Source: Alphaproteobacteria bacterium
GTDB lineage: Bacteria > Pseudomonadota > Alphaproteobacteria > RF32 > CAG-239
Assembly (NCBI GenBank): GCA_016283295.1
Contig: JAEEMQ010000006.1
Span: 1 to 54,789, forward strand
Length of the DNA stretch: 54,789 nucleotides
Reading direction: 5' to 3'
The notes beneath the pieces are model-generated. The model worked only from the letters and a program-made list of their open reading frames with translations, searched no databases and was not told the origin of the DNA. Both the position numbers and the translations under genes were made by a program. Below are positions 9,386-17,674 of the stretch, one piece after another. The first letter of the stretch is position 1. Every line of letters starts with the position of its first letter.

Positions 9386-10780
9386 TTATTTTTTATTCAG
9401 CGAATCCAAAATGGTTTTGGTTATGGCTTGCTTAGCCTGCGCCTTAACCGAGCGTTTGGCCGATTTTACCGCGGCATCGGTGGCATTTTCTAAAGAAGAT
9501 TTCTTTGAAGACTTATTATTGATAAGCGCCATCACAAAAGCAATTCCGATGCTGACGATACGGCGTTGCATCGGCTTGCCGAGTTTATTCCAATAACCCT
9601 TGATTTTAGCCCAAAAGCCCTCGGATTTGCCGGAGTTCAAAGCATCTTCCTTGGCTTTTTCCTGCTGGGCTATATATTCCTGGGTTTGTGTTTGAATTTG
9701 CTGACCGGTGATAATGCCGGAATAATCGATATCTTCCAGTTCGCAACGATGCGGAGCTAAAAGGGAAACAATATCTTCATTCGGGGCATAAGCGCCGAGA
9801 GTGCGTGTTAAAGTGCCGTTTTCTTCCAACAACAGCGAATCGCCGCGGCCGAGCAAATCTTCGGCCCCCGCCATATTGAGAATCGTCATAGAATCGGTCG
9901 GCGACGATACTTTATATGATAAACGCGTCGGTAAATTGGCCTTAATCACGCCGGTAATCACATCAACCGACGGGCGTTGCGTGGCAATAATCAGATGAAT
10001 ACCCGAAGCACGCGATTTTTGCGCCAGGAGCTGTACCTGTTTTTCCACGTTTTTATCCGATAAAATCAGGTCGGCAAACTCATCAATCACACAAACGATA
10101 TACGGCATTTTTTTGCCTTTGGCGTGATATTCGCCGATATTGCGCACCATATTCTGCTCAAACACGGCGTAGCGCGCGTTCATTTCATCAACCAGCTTTT
10201 CGAGCCAGCGCGCGGCCATACTCATATCGGTAACCGGCGGACACAGCATATAGCGCTGCTTGTTATACATACTGAACTCAATGCGCTTCGGATCAACCAA
10301 AATCAGCTTTAATTCTTCCGGTTGTTTTTTTGCCATCATCGCCAGAATGAAAGAATTTAAGCCAACCGATTTACCCGAACCGGTAGTGCCGGCAACCAAC
10401 AAGTGCGGCATCTTAGCCAAATCTTTGATTATCGGCTTGCCGTGCATATCAACACCCACCAAAATCGGCAGGGCGCCGGCGGCATTAACAAATTCTTCCG
10501 ATTGCAACAGCGGCACAAAATCGATGGTTTGCGCCTTAGGCCGCGGAATTTCAAAACTGATATAAGTTGAATTAACCACCGGAGATACGCGAATACCGCT
10601 GACTCCGAGTTCGCGGGCAATATCTTTGATAGAACCGGCTATGGTAGAAAATTTGGTGCCGGTGGTCGGTTGAAATTGAACATCCGTAATCAGCGGACCT
10701 TCAAAAATTTCGCCGATGGTACCTCTTATACCGAAATGGGAGAGGGCTTCCGTCAGCTGTGCGGTTAAGTTCTCGTTCAC
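9386..10780 (-). CDS. FtsK/SpoIIIE-type DNA translocase motor, short form
   Basis: VAGTTGSGKSVGLN Walker A, LKLILVDPKRIEF, IVCVIDEFADL, KSRASGIHLIIATQRPSVDVITGVIKANLPTR; no N-terminal TM segments. Confidence 0.9.
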   Translation of the reverse strand: MNENLTAQLTEALSHFGIRGTIGEIFEGPLITDVQFQPTTGTKFSTIAGSIKDIARELGVSGIRVSPVVNSTYISFEIPRPKAQTIDFVPLLQSEEFVNAAGALPILVGVDMHGKPIIKDLAKMPHLLVAGTTGSGKSVGLNSFILAMMAKKQPEELKLILVDPKRIEFSMYNKQRYMLCPPVTDMSMAARWLEKLVDEMNARYAVFEQNMVRNIGEYHAKGKKMPYIVCVIDEFADLILSDKNVEKQVQLLAQKSRASGIHLIIATQRPSVDVITGVIKANLPTRLSYKVSSPTDSMTILNMAGAEDLLGRGDSLLLEENGTLTRTLGAYAPNEDIVSLLAPHRCELEDIDYSGIITGQQIQTQTQEYIAQQEKAKEDALNSGKSEGFWAKIKGYWNKLGKPMQRRIVSIGIAFVMALINNKSSKKSSLENATDAAVKSAKRSVKAQAKQAITKTILDSLNKK

Positions 10781-10782
10781 TT

Positions 10783-11238
10783 TTACATTTCCTTTTTGTT
10801 TTTGCCGTCGCCGAACATCTGATATTGTCCGACTCCGCCGAAGTATTTACGGAAGAAGCCCTGTTCACGCTCGGTGGCTTTGGTTTCGTCCGAATCTATC
10901 TTGATTTTGTTGGCATCAGCCAATGTGCGCTTATCTATGCGGGTAACCACGTTATTGTTGAAAGTAACGGCAACCACATCGCGGTCCAGTTCCTTCGGCT
11001 TTTCAAAGGCAACCCGACGTATGGTGGAGGACATATAAATCCAATGGTCGTCGCTGAGTGCGGTTGTCAGATTCGGCGCACCTAAGAGCTCATAAACTTC
11101 TTCTTTGCTCTGGCCCACGTGTAAGCGTTGCAAATAGCGGTCTTCCGGCATATTACCGTTGTGTTCTATAAACAAATCGCTCGAACACGCCGTATTCAAT
11201 AACAGAGCGGAAAGAAAAAGCAAATTGCGTATTGACAT
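10783..11238 (-). CDS. bamE: SmpA/OmlA-type (BamE-like) outer-membrane lipoprotein
   Basis: Lipobox LLNTACSS, then LQRLHVGQSKEEVYELLGAPNLTTALSDDHWIYMS. Confidence 0.88.
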   Translation of the reverse strand: MSIRNLLFLSALLLNTACSSDLFIEHNGNMPEDRYLQRLHVGQSKEEVYELLGAPNLTTALSDDHWIYMSSTIRRVAFEKPKELDRDVVAVTFNNNVVTRIDKRTLADANKIKIDSDETKATEREQGFFRKYFGGVGQYQMFGDGKNKKEM

Positions 11239-11297
11239 CTGTATAATTCCTTATATTTATATTGATTATAGCATATATATAACACAAGGATTTCAGA

Positions 11298-11816
11298 ATG
11301 CAAAAAAAATTTTCATATCCGGTTAAAACAGATGAATTAAATCAAAACAGCTATAAGTTTGTTTTGGAAGCAGATGCGGAAGAACTCGAGGATATTACCG
11401 AGATTCTGCAAGTGGAAAACGTCAGTTTTTTCCGCGGTGAAGTGTTTATGAAATTCAATAAAAAAGAGAATATTCTGCGGGTTTGGGGCAACGTGGCGGC
11501 AACTCTGACAATAAAAAGCGTTATCAGTTTGGAAAATTTTGAGCAAAAAATCGCCGTACCGTTTGAGCTGTTTTTTGATACCAAAGCCACTTATAAAGAT
11601 ATTCGCGATATGGAGCCGACCATTAATGACGAAGTGCCGGATATTATTGAAAACGGCGAGATTAATCTGGCCGATATTTGTATTGAGCAGGTGGCGTTGC
11701 AACTTGACGATTATCCGCGGGCCGAAGGCGAGGTGTTTGACTTTGCGCAATATGCCAAAACGGAGCCGCTGGAGCATAATAACCCGTTTGCGGTGCTGAA
11801 AAAGCTTAAAAAATAG
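11298..11816 (+). CDS. yceD: YceD family protein (DUF177)
   Basis: PFELFFDTKA..., ENGEINLADICIEQVALQLDDYPRAEGE: YceD hallmark. Confidence 0.88.
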   Translation: MQKKFSYPVKTDELNQNSYKFVLEADAEELEDITEILQVENVSFFRGEVFMKFNKKENILRVWGNVAATLTIKSVISLENFEQKIAVPFELFFDTKATYKDIRDMEPTINDEVPDIIENGEINLADICIEQVALQLDDYPRAEGEVFDFAQYAKTEPLEHNNPFAVLKKLKK

Positions 11817-11862
11817 GCTTTACCGAATAAAATTCGGCTGATAAAATCAAAAAAGCGGCAGT

Positions 11863-11934
11863 TTATACAAATTGATAGCCGATAAAGAGAATCATAAATA
11901 TAATGCCGCAGATGATGATTGCTGTTGTAGACAT
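11863..11934 (-). CDS. 23-aa single-pass membrane microprotein MSTTAIIICGIIFMILFIGYQFV
   Basis: Unlisted small ORF; minus-strand AAAGGAGAAATAAG ahead of ATG is a strong SD with good spacing. Confidence 0.6.
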   Translation of the reverse strand: MSTTAIIICGIIFMILFIGYQFV

Positions 11935-12102
11935 CTTATTTCTCCTTTACGGTTTGATTATAACTTTTTTTTCGCCATCAAGTCAAATAAAAAAGAATCG
12001 ATATTTCAAAATAATTGTGCAAAAGTTCGGGGCAGGCTGTACTTTTTGATATCTGCCGTGATAAAGTTGTTTTGTTAGATGAACTAATAAGGAGAACTTA
12101 TA

Positions 12103-12387
12103 ATGAAAAAGATTTTAATCTGCATGGGGTTGGCCTTGGCTTTGTCCGCTTGCAGTACACAGCGTTTCGATATAGACGGCAGACACAACACGATTCCGTC
12201 TTATGAGGGTGTAAGTCACTTTGTGTTCTGGGGTATCGGTCAGGAAAAAGACTATAACCCGAAAGAAATCTGCGGTGCCAGAGGGGTTAGTTCCATTGAT
12301 ACGCACCACTCTTTCTTAGATGGCTTGTTTAACGCAATTACATTCGGTATTTATGCACCGGAAAGTTACGCAATTTATTGTAGATAA
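12103..12387 (+). CDS. Bor/Iss-family lipoprotein
   Basis: Lipobox ALSACS; HFVFWGIGQEKDYNPKEICGARGVSSIDTHHSFLDGLFNAITFGIYAPESYAIYC aligns by eye with lambda Bor. Confidence 0.8.
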   Translation: MKKILICMGLALALSACSTQRFDIDGRHNTIPSYEGVSHFVFWGIGQEKDYNPKEICGARGVSSIDTHHSFLDGLFNAITFGIYAPESYAIYCR

Positions 12388-12398
12388 GGAGAACTTTT

Positions 12399-12857
12399 AT
12401 GAAGAAAATTTTGGGCGCTGCCGTTATTTGTGCAGCAGTTAGTTTTGCCGCTCCGGCCGGCGCAGTAGATTCGACCGGCGGTTGCGGTTTGGGTTCTATG
12501 GCTTGGCGCGGTCAATCCGGTATTATTCCGCAGTCTTTGGCTATTACCACCAACAACACGTTTGCCAACAACACTTTCGGTATTACTTCCGGTACTTCCG
12601 GTTGTGACCCGAACGGACGTATTACCGGCGGCACCGGCCGTATGGTATTGGCTTTCTTGGAAGACAATATGGAACAGTTTGCCATGGATGCGGCTTCCGG
12701 TAACGGTGAAACCATTGAAACTCTGGCCGGCATTATGAATGTTGACAGTGCTACTTTGGGTAAAGAAGTTCAACAGAACTTTGCTTACATCTTCCCGAAT
12801 GACAATGTTGAAGCGCTTGACGTTACCATTCGCGTAATGCAGATTGCTCACGCTTAA
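12399..12857 (+). CDS. DUF3015 periplasmic protein
   Basis: Signal peptide then GCGLGSMAW...GQSGIIPQSLAITTNNTF...FGITSGTSGC. Confidence 0.85.
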   Translation: MKKILGAAVICAAVSFAAPAGAVDSTGGCGLGSMAWRGQSGIIPQSLAITTNNTFANNTFGITSGTSGCDPNGRITGGTGRMVLAFLEDNMEQFAMDAASGNGETIETLAGIMNVDSATLGKEVQQNFAYIFPNDNVEALDVTIRVMQIAHA

Positions 12858-12874
12858 TAAGAACAGAATTTGAC

Positions 12875-12994
12875 TCGTCATCCTGAACGAAAGTGAAGGA
12901 TCTCACGCATCGCCGAGCGGCCTTGGAGTGATGTTATTCCGCCCGAGGACGCTGAGCGCCTAAGGAGTTTCTTCGCTATCGCTCAGAATGACGG
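12875..12994. repeat. imperfect palindromic intergenic element (MITE/REP-like)
   Basis: Arms TCGTCATCCTGAACGAAAGTGAAG and CTTCGCTATCGCTCAGAATGACGG at opposite ends of a non-coding gap. Confidence 0.7.
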
Positions 12995-13030
12995 TCTTTC
13001 TTTTTAAATCTATTCTTTTTAAATATCGTT

Positions 13031-14836
13031 ATGCGCCGCTTATTTGCTCTTATTTTTGCCGTACTTTTTCCGCTTTCCGCTGTGGCTGCGCCGGATGTAT
13101 CCGAGTTTGCGCAAAGTCCGGAATGGTTGAAATTATTGCATTATTACAAAAAATTCGGCGGTTATAAAGGCCTGATTCATACCGAGGATTTTTATATCAG
13201 TCCCGAGGGCAGATATAACCCCGAGGCCGAGCTCAAAGCGGAAATTGCGGAATTTGCAACAGGGGAGAGTAAGTGTCGCTTTCCGGCACGCTTCAATTTG
13301 TTGAAAGATAACGGCTTTGTCAGCGGCGATTTGACTGCTTGCAAAGAATATCAGGAGTTTATGAAAGATGTGCAGCCGAACGGCGTAACGCTTTTGTTTA
13401 CCGACTCCTACATGAATAATCCGGCTTCAATGTTCGGGCATACGCTGGTGCGTATAGATACGGCGCGCAAAGGTACGCAAATGCTGGCACACGGCTCGAA
13501 CTTCGGTGTTACTTCCGGCGCCGATACAGGGCTTGCCTTTATCTTGAAAGGGTTGTTCGGCGGTTATGACGGCAAATATTCGTTTAATCCGTATTGGACG
13601 ATTATCAATACTTATAACAACATCGAAAACCGCGATATTTGGGAATACGGTATAAACTTAACCGAAGAAGAACAGCTCAAATTCGTCAATCATCTCTACG
13701 AAATGCAAGAGGCACGGATTCAGTACTTTTTCTTAACCAAAAACTGCTCGTATATGATCTTGGAGTTATTGGAAGCGGTGCGGCCGAGCCTTGATTTGAG
13801 CAGCCATTACAATTATTACGCTATTCCGATGGATACGCTCAAAACCGTGCGCGAGGTGCCGGAGTTGGTCGGGGATATCAATTATCGTCCGGCGCGCTAT
13901 ACCAAAATCAAGTATCAGCTGAAACAAATGAGCGATGAACAATATACCGCTTTTCGCAAGGGAATCAAAGAGCACGACTATGAGATGCCGAATTTGAGCG
14001 AAACCGAACAACGGCAGGTGTTGGATACTCTGTATCAATATTATCAATATCGCTATACCAAAGGGGAGATGGAACTCAAGGAATACCGCAAAAACAGTTT
14101 TGCCGTGCTCAGAAAGCGCAGTGCCTTACCGGCGGCGGAAGAACTCAAGCCGGAAGGATATGACCCGAGCCTGTCGCACGGTTCGGCGCAAATCAGCTTC
14201 AGCAGCGGTGTCTATAATCATAAAAGCTTTGAACAAATAATGATTCGGCCGGCCTATACTTCGTTGACCGATAATAACGAGGGCTTAATCCGCGGTGCCG
14301 GCGTGCGCGTAACCGAGATTATCGGCCGTTATTATAATCAAAGCCATAAGTTGGTGTTGCAACGCTTTACCGGTTTGGCAATTTATTCGCTGATGCCGAT
14401 GGATAGGGTGTTTATGCCGTATTCGTATAAAACCGATTTCAGCTTGGTGCGTGAATTTAATCCGCAAAACGAAAAAGAGGGGACGGTCGGCAATATTGAG
14501 TTCGGTATCGGAAAAACTCTGGGCCTGACCGAACGCTTTTGGTTATATGGTATGATTGACGTACACGGACAATACGGCGGGCTGATTCCGGATAATTATT
14601 GGGTAGGGGCGGCACCGGAAATAGGGGCTTATGCCGATTTTTCGCCGGTACGGATTCATCTGGCGGCAGAACAGACCTTTGCTACGGCTAAGTTCGGCAA
14701 TCGCTTGCAATATAAGGCCGATGTTTCATTCGGCATAACCCGAGATTTATCGCTCAATTTTGAATTTAACGCTTCGCACAACCAACGCGGCCATAATCAG
14801 CAGGAGTGGCTGACCGCGGTTAAATATTCGTTCTGA
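13031..14836 (+). CDS. DUF4105 (LnbB-like) periplasmic/outer-membrane protein
   Basis: Signal peptide; TLLFTDSYMNNPASMFGHTLVRID, FFLTKNCSYMILELLEA; beta-rich C-terminus ending in F. Confidence 0.88.
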   Translation: MRRLFALIFAVLFPLSAVAAPDVSEFAQSPEWLKLLHYYKKFGGYKGLIHTEDFYISPEGRYNPEAELKAEIAEFATGESKCRFPARFNLLKDNGFVSGDLTACKEYQEFMKDVQPNGVTLLFTDSYMNNPASMFGHTLVRIDTARKGTQMLAHGSNFGVTSGADTGLAFILKGLFGGYDGKYSFNPYWTIINTYNNIENRDIWEYGINLTEEEQLKFVNHLYEMQEARIQYFFLTKNCSYMILELLEAVRPSLDLSSHYNYYAIPMDTLKTVREVPELVGDINYRPARYTKIKYQLKQMSDEQYTAFRKGIKEHDYEMPNLSETEQRQVLDTLYQYYQYRYTKGEMELKEYRKNSFAVLRKRSALPAAEELKPEGYDPSLSHGSAQISFSSGVYNHKSFEQIMIRPAYTSLTDNNEGLIRGAGVRVTEIIGRYYNQSHKLVLQRFTGLAIYSLMPMDRVFMPYSYKTDFSLVREFNPQNEKEGTVGNIEFGIGKTLGLTERFWLYGMIDVHGQYGGLIPDNYWVGAAPEIGAYADFSPVRIHLAAEQTFATAKFGNRLQYKADVSFGITRDLSLNFEFNASHNQRGHNQQEWLTAVKYSF

Positions 14837-14843
14837 CTGTTGC

Positions 14844-15023
14844 AAATCTTGTCGCAAAAGATAATCTCATCGTTTACATAAACAAAAGAGAGAAGATGTG
14901 TCGTTAATCAGTAAATTTTAATCAGGGCGTTTACATAATTAAATTTGTCGCATAAGAAGAAAATCACATACTTATAAGCAAGAGTGTAATCTAAGCGTTT
15001 ACATAATTAAATTTGTCGCATAA
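14844..15023. repeat. degenerate direct-repeat array; two identical 29-bp copies (14927-14955 and 14995-15023)
   Basis: GCGTTTACATAATTAAATTTGTCGCATAA twice, plus diverged partial copies (AAATCTTGTCGCAAAAGA at 14844; CGTTTACATAA at 14871). Confidence 0.75.
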
Positions 15024-15083
15024 TGTATATTATGTATAGTTTTATAATAGCAAAAGCCCATAATATCAATATATTAGCTATTA

Positions 15084-16664
15084 TTATAAAATTGACGCGC
15101 GTATCAGCTGTTTGGTGTACGTATGCTGCGGATTATTAAAAATCTCGTCTGACGGACCGCGCTCAATAACTTTGCCGTCTTTCATAACCATAAGCTGATG
15201 TGACATCGCGCGCACCGCATTCATATCGTGCGAAATAAAAATGTATGATAAATTGTGTTTGAGTTGCAATTCTTTCAACAGCCGGATGACTTGCGCCTGA
15301 ACCGTGACGTCGAGCGCCGAAGTCGGCTCGTCCAAAATAATGATTTGCGGATTTAATATCAGCGCCCGCGCCAAGGCAATACGCTGCCGCTGTCCGCCGG
15401 AAAATTCATGCGGATACTTATTTAATATGCTTTCATCCAATTCAACTTCGCGCACGATTTGCTTTATTTGGGCCAGATATTCTTCGCGGCTGAGTTTCGG
15501 ATAATGCACGGTCAGTCCTTCGCCGATAATTTGTGCGATATTCATGCGCGGATTCAAGGAGTTATACGGGTCTTGAAATACCACTTGCAGGTCTTTGGAA
15601 AAATGATTAACTTCTTCAAATACATTATTGTTTTTAATATATATTTTTCCTTTGTGTTTTATTAAATTCACCACCGACATAGCCAAAGTGGTTTTACCGG
15701 AGCCGGACTCGCCGACTATTCCTAAAGTCTCGCCTTTATTGAGCTCAAAACTGACATTATTTACCGCTTTTAATTCTTCAACAACCCTGCCCCATAAATT
15801 CTTTTTAAGCGGAAAACTTACTGCGATATTTTCGGCTTTTAATAACACATTATTTTGGTTTTTATTCTGTAAATTCAATAATAAATTTGAAGATATTAAT
15901 TTTTTGGTATAATCGTGTTGCGGGTGGTTAAAAATCTTGTCGGCGCTACCGTATTCCACAATATTACCCTGATACATCACGGCAATATTGTCGGCAATTT
16001 TATGCACCAGGCGCAGATTGTGGCTGATGAAAATAATCGCCATACCGAGCTTTTGCTTTAATTCCAACAATAAATCAATGATTTGTTCCTGAATGGTAAC
16101 GTCAAGCGCGGTTGTCGGTTCGTCGGCAATCAAAATCTGCGGATTGTTGGCAATAGCCATCGCAATCATTACCCTCTGCCGCTGTCCGCCCGAAAGTTCA
16201 AACGGATACGCATTGATTTTTTTGGTCGGGTTCGGTATTTTTACCGCTTTCAGCAACTCCATCGTGCGTTGTTTAATTTCCTTATTACTCAGGTTTTGGT
16301 GCAGTTTCAGGCTCTCGGCGATTTGCTTGCCGATTTTATGCAACGGATTTAAGGATGACATAGGCTCTTGAAAAATAAAAGCGATTTTATTGCCGCGGAT
16401 TTTCTGAAATTCACGTTCATTTAATCCGATAAGTTCTTGATTTTCAAAAACAATAGATGATTCTGCCGTATGTTCAGCCTTCGGGTACGGCAACAAACCC
16501 AAAATAGATAAAGCCGTTACCGATTTGCCGGAGCCGGACTCGCCGACGATCCCTAAAATTTCGCCCTGCTCTAACTTTAAGTTTACGTCATTAACTGCCT
16601 GAAATTTAATATTTTCTCGGTTATTAAAGGTAACAGACAAATGTTTAATCTCAAGCAAACTCAT
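15084..16664 (-). CDS. yejF: peptide ABC transporter, fused dual ATP-binding protein (YejF-like)
   Basis: Two Walker A motifs (GESGSGKSVTAL, GESGSGKTTLAM), two LSGGQ-type signatures (ELSGGQRQRV, EFSGGQRQRI); start corrected to 16664. Confidence 0.9.
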   Translation of the reverse strand: MSLLEIKHLSVTFNNRENIKFQAVNDVNLKLEQGEILGIVGESGSGKSVTALSILGLLPYPKAEHTAESSIVFENQELIGLNEREFQKIRGNKIAFIFQEPMSSLNPLHKIGKQIAESLKLHQNLSNKEIKQRTMELLKAVKIPNPTKKINAYPFELSGGQRQRVMIAMAIANNPQILIADEPTTALDVTIQEQIIDLLLELKQKLGMAIIFISHNLRLVHKIADNIAVMYQGNIVEYGSADKIFNHPQHDYTKKLISSNLLLNLQNKNQNNVLLKAENIAVSFPLKKNLWGRVVEELKAVNNVSFELNKGETLGIVGESGSGKTTLAMSVVNLIKHKGKIYIKNNNVFEEVNHFSKDLQVVFQDPYNSLNPRMNIAQIIGEGLTVHYPKLSREEYLAQIKQIVREVELDESILNKYPHEFSGGQRQRIALARALILNPQIIILDEPTSALDVTVQAQVIRLLKELQLKHNLSYIFISHDMNAVRAMSHQLMVMKDGKVIERGPSDEIFNNPQHTYTKQLIRASIL

Positions 16665-17674
16665 CCGTTTTTCCTCGTATCCAAAGCGTCGCGAATACCC
16701 TCGCCGATGAAAATCAACATGGAGAGCAACCCCGACAACACCACAAATATACTGATGCCGATCCACGGTGCCTGCAGATTATCCTTACCCTGCCGCACCA
16801 AATCCCCCAGCGAAGGATAGTCGGTCGGCAGGCCCAAACCCAAGAAATCGAGCGCACTCAGCGAAGTGATGGCCTCCGCCATAATAAACGGAATAAACGT
16901 TACCGATGTTACCAACGCATTCGGCAGAATATGGCGAAACATAATGCGGAAATTGCTAACCCCCAGCACCTTGGCCGCCTTCACAAATTCAAAATTCCGC
17001 AGCCGCAAGAACTCCGCTCGCACCATTCCGGTCAGACCGGTCCACGAAAACAGCAGCAGAATAACGAGCAAACTCCAAAATGTCGGCAAAAATACGCTGG
17101 CGATAATGATTAAGATAAACAGCTGCGGCAACGAGTCCCAAATTTCAATAACTCTTTGAAAAATAAGGTCAATTTTACCGCCGAAATAGCCTTGAACCGC
17201 ACCGATGAATATCCCGAGAGCCGAAGAAATAACGGTCAACACAAAGGCAAAAATCACCGATAATCTGATACCGTACAACAAACGCGCCACAATATCGCGC
17301 CCCTCCTCATCCGTACCCAGCCAATGTTTCTTATCGGGAGCCGACGGAGTGGCGGTTTCCAAATAATAATCCACCGTGTTGAACGAATACGGTATCGGCG
17401 GCATAATCATCCAGCCGTGGGTCGCGATTTGTTCTTTGATAAGTTTATCGTTGTAGTCGGCCGGTGTCGGAAAATCTCCGCCGAAAAAAGCGTCGGAATA
17501 CGTGGTAAACGCCGGAAACAAAATTTGATTATTATACTTTACGATCAAAGGCTTATCGTTGGCAATCAATTCGGAAAACAGCGAAAGCAGGAAGATTATG
17601 CCAAACAACACCAACGACCAGAAGGCGCGTTTATTCTTATAAAAAATCCGTACCTTCTCCGCCATAATCATCAA
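16661..17674 (-). CDS. yejE: peptide ABC transporter permease (YejE-like)
   Basis: Permease with HWLGTDEEGRDIVARLLYGIRLS and EAA-loop-like region; overlaps yejF by 4 nt. Confidence 0.9.
   Translation of the reverse strand: MMIMAEKVRIFYKNKRAFWSLVLFGIIFLLSLFSELIANDKPLIVKYNNQILFPAFTTYSDAFFGGDFPTPADYNDKLIKEQIATHGWMIMPPIPYSFNTVDYYLETATPSAPDKKHWLGTDEEGRDIVARLLYGIRLSVIFAFVLTVISSALGIFIGAVQGYFGGKIDLIFQRVIEIWDSLPQLFILIIIASVFLPTFWSLLVILLLFSWTGLTGMVRAEFLRLRNFEFVKAAKVLGVSNFRIMFRHILPNALVTSVTFIPFIMAEAITSLSALDFLGLGLPTDYPSLGDLVRQGKDNLQAPWIGISIFVVLSGLLSMLIFIGEGIRDALDTRKNG

Noticed and set aside
14927-15023. CRISPR array call
   Set aside because: Only two perfect repeats and one 39-bp spacer, no cas genes; reported as a degenerate repeat array instead.
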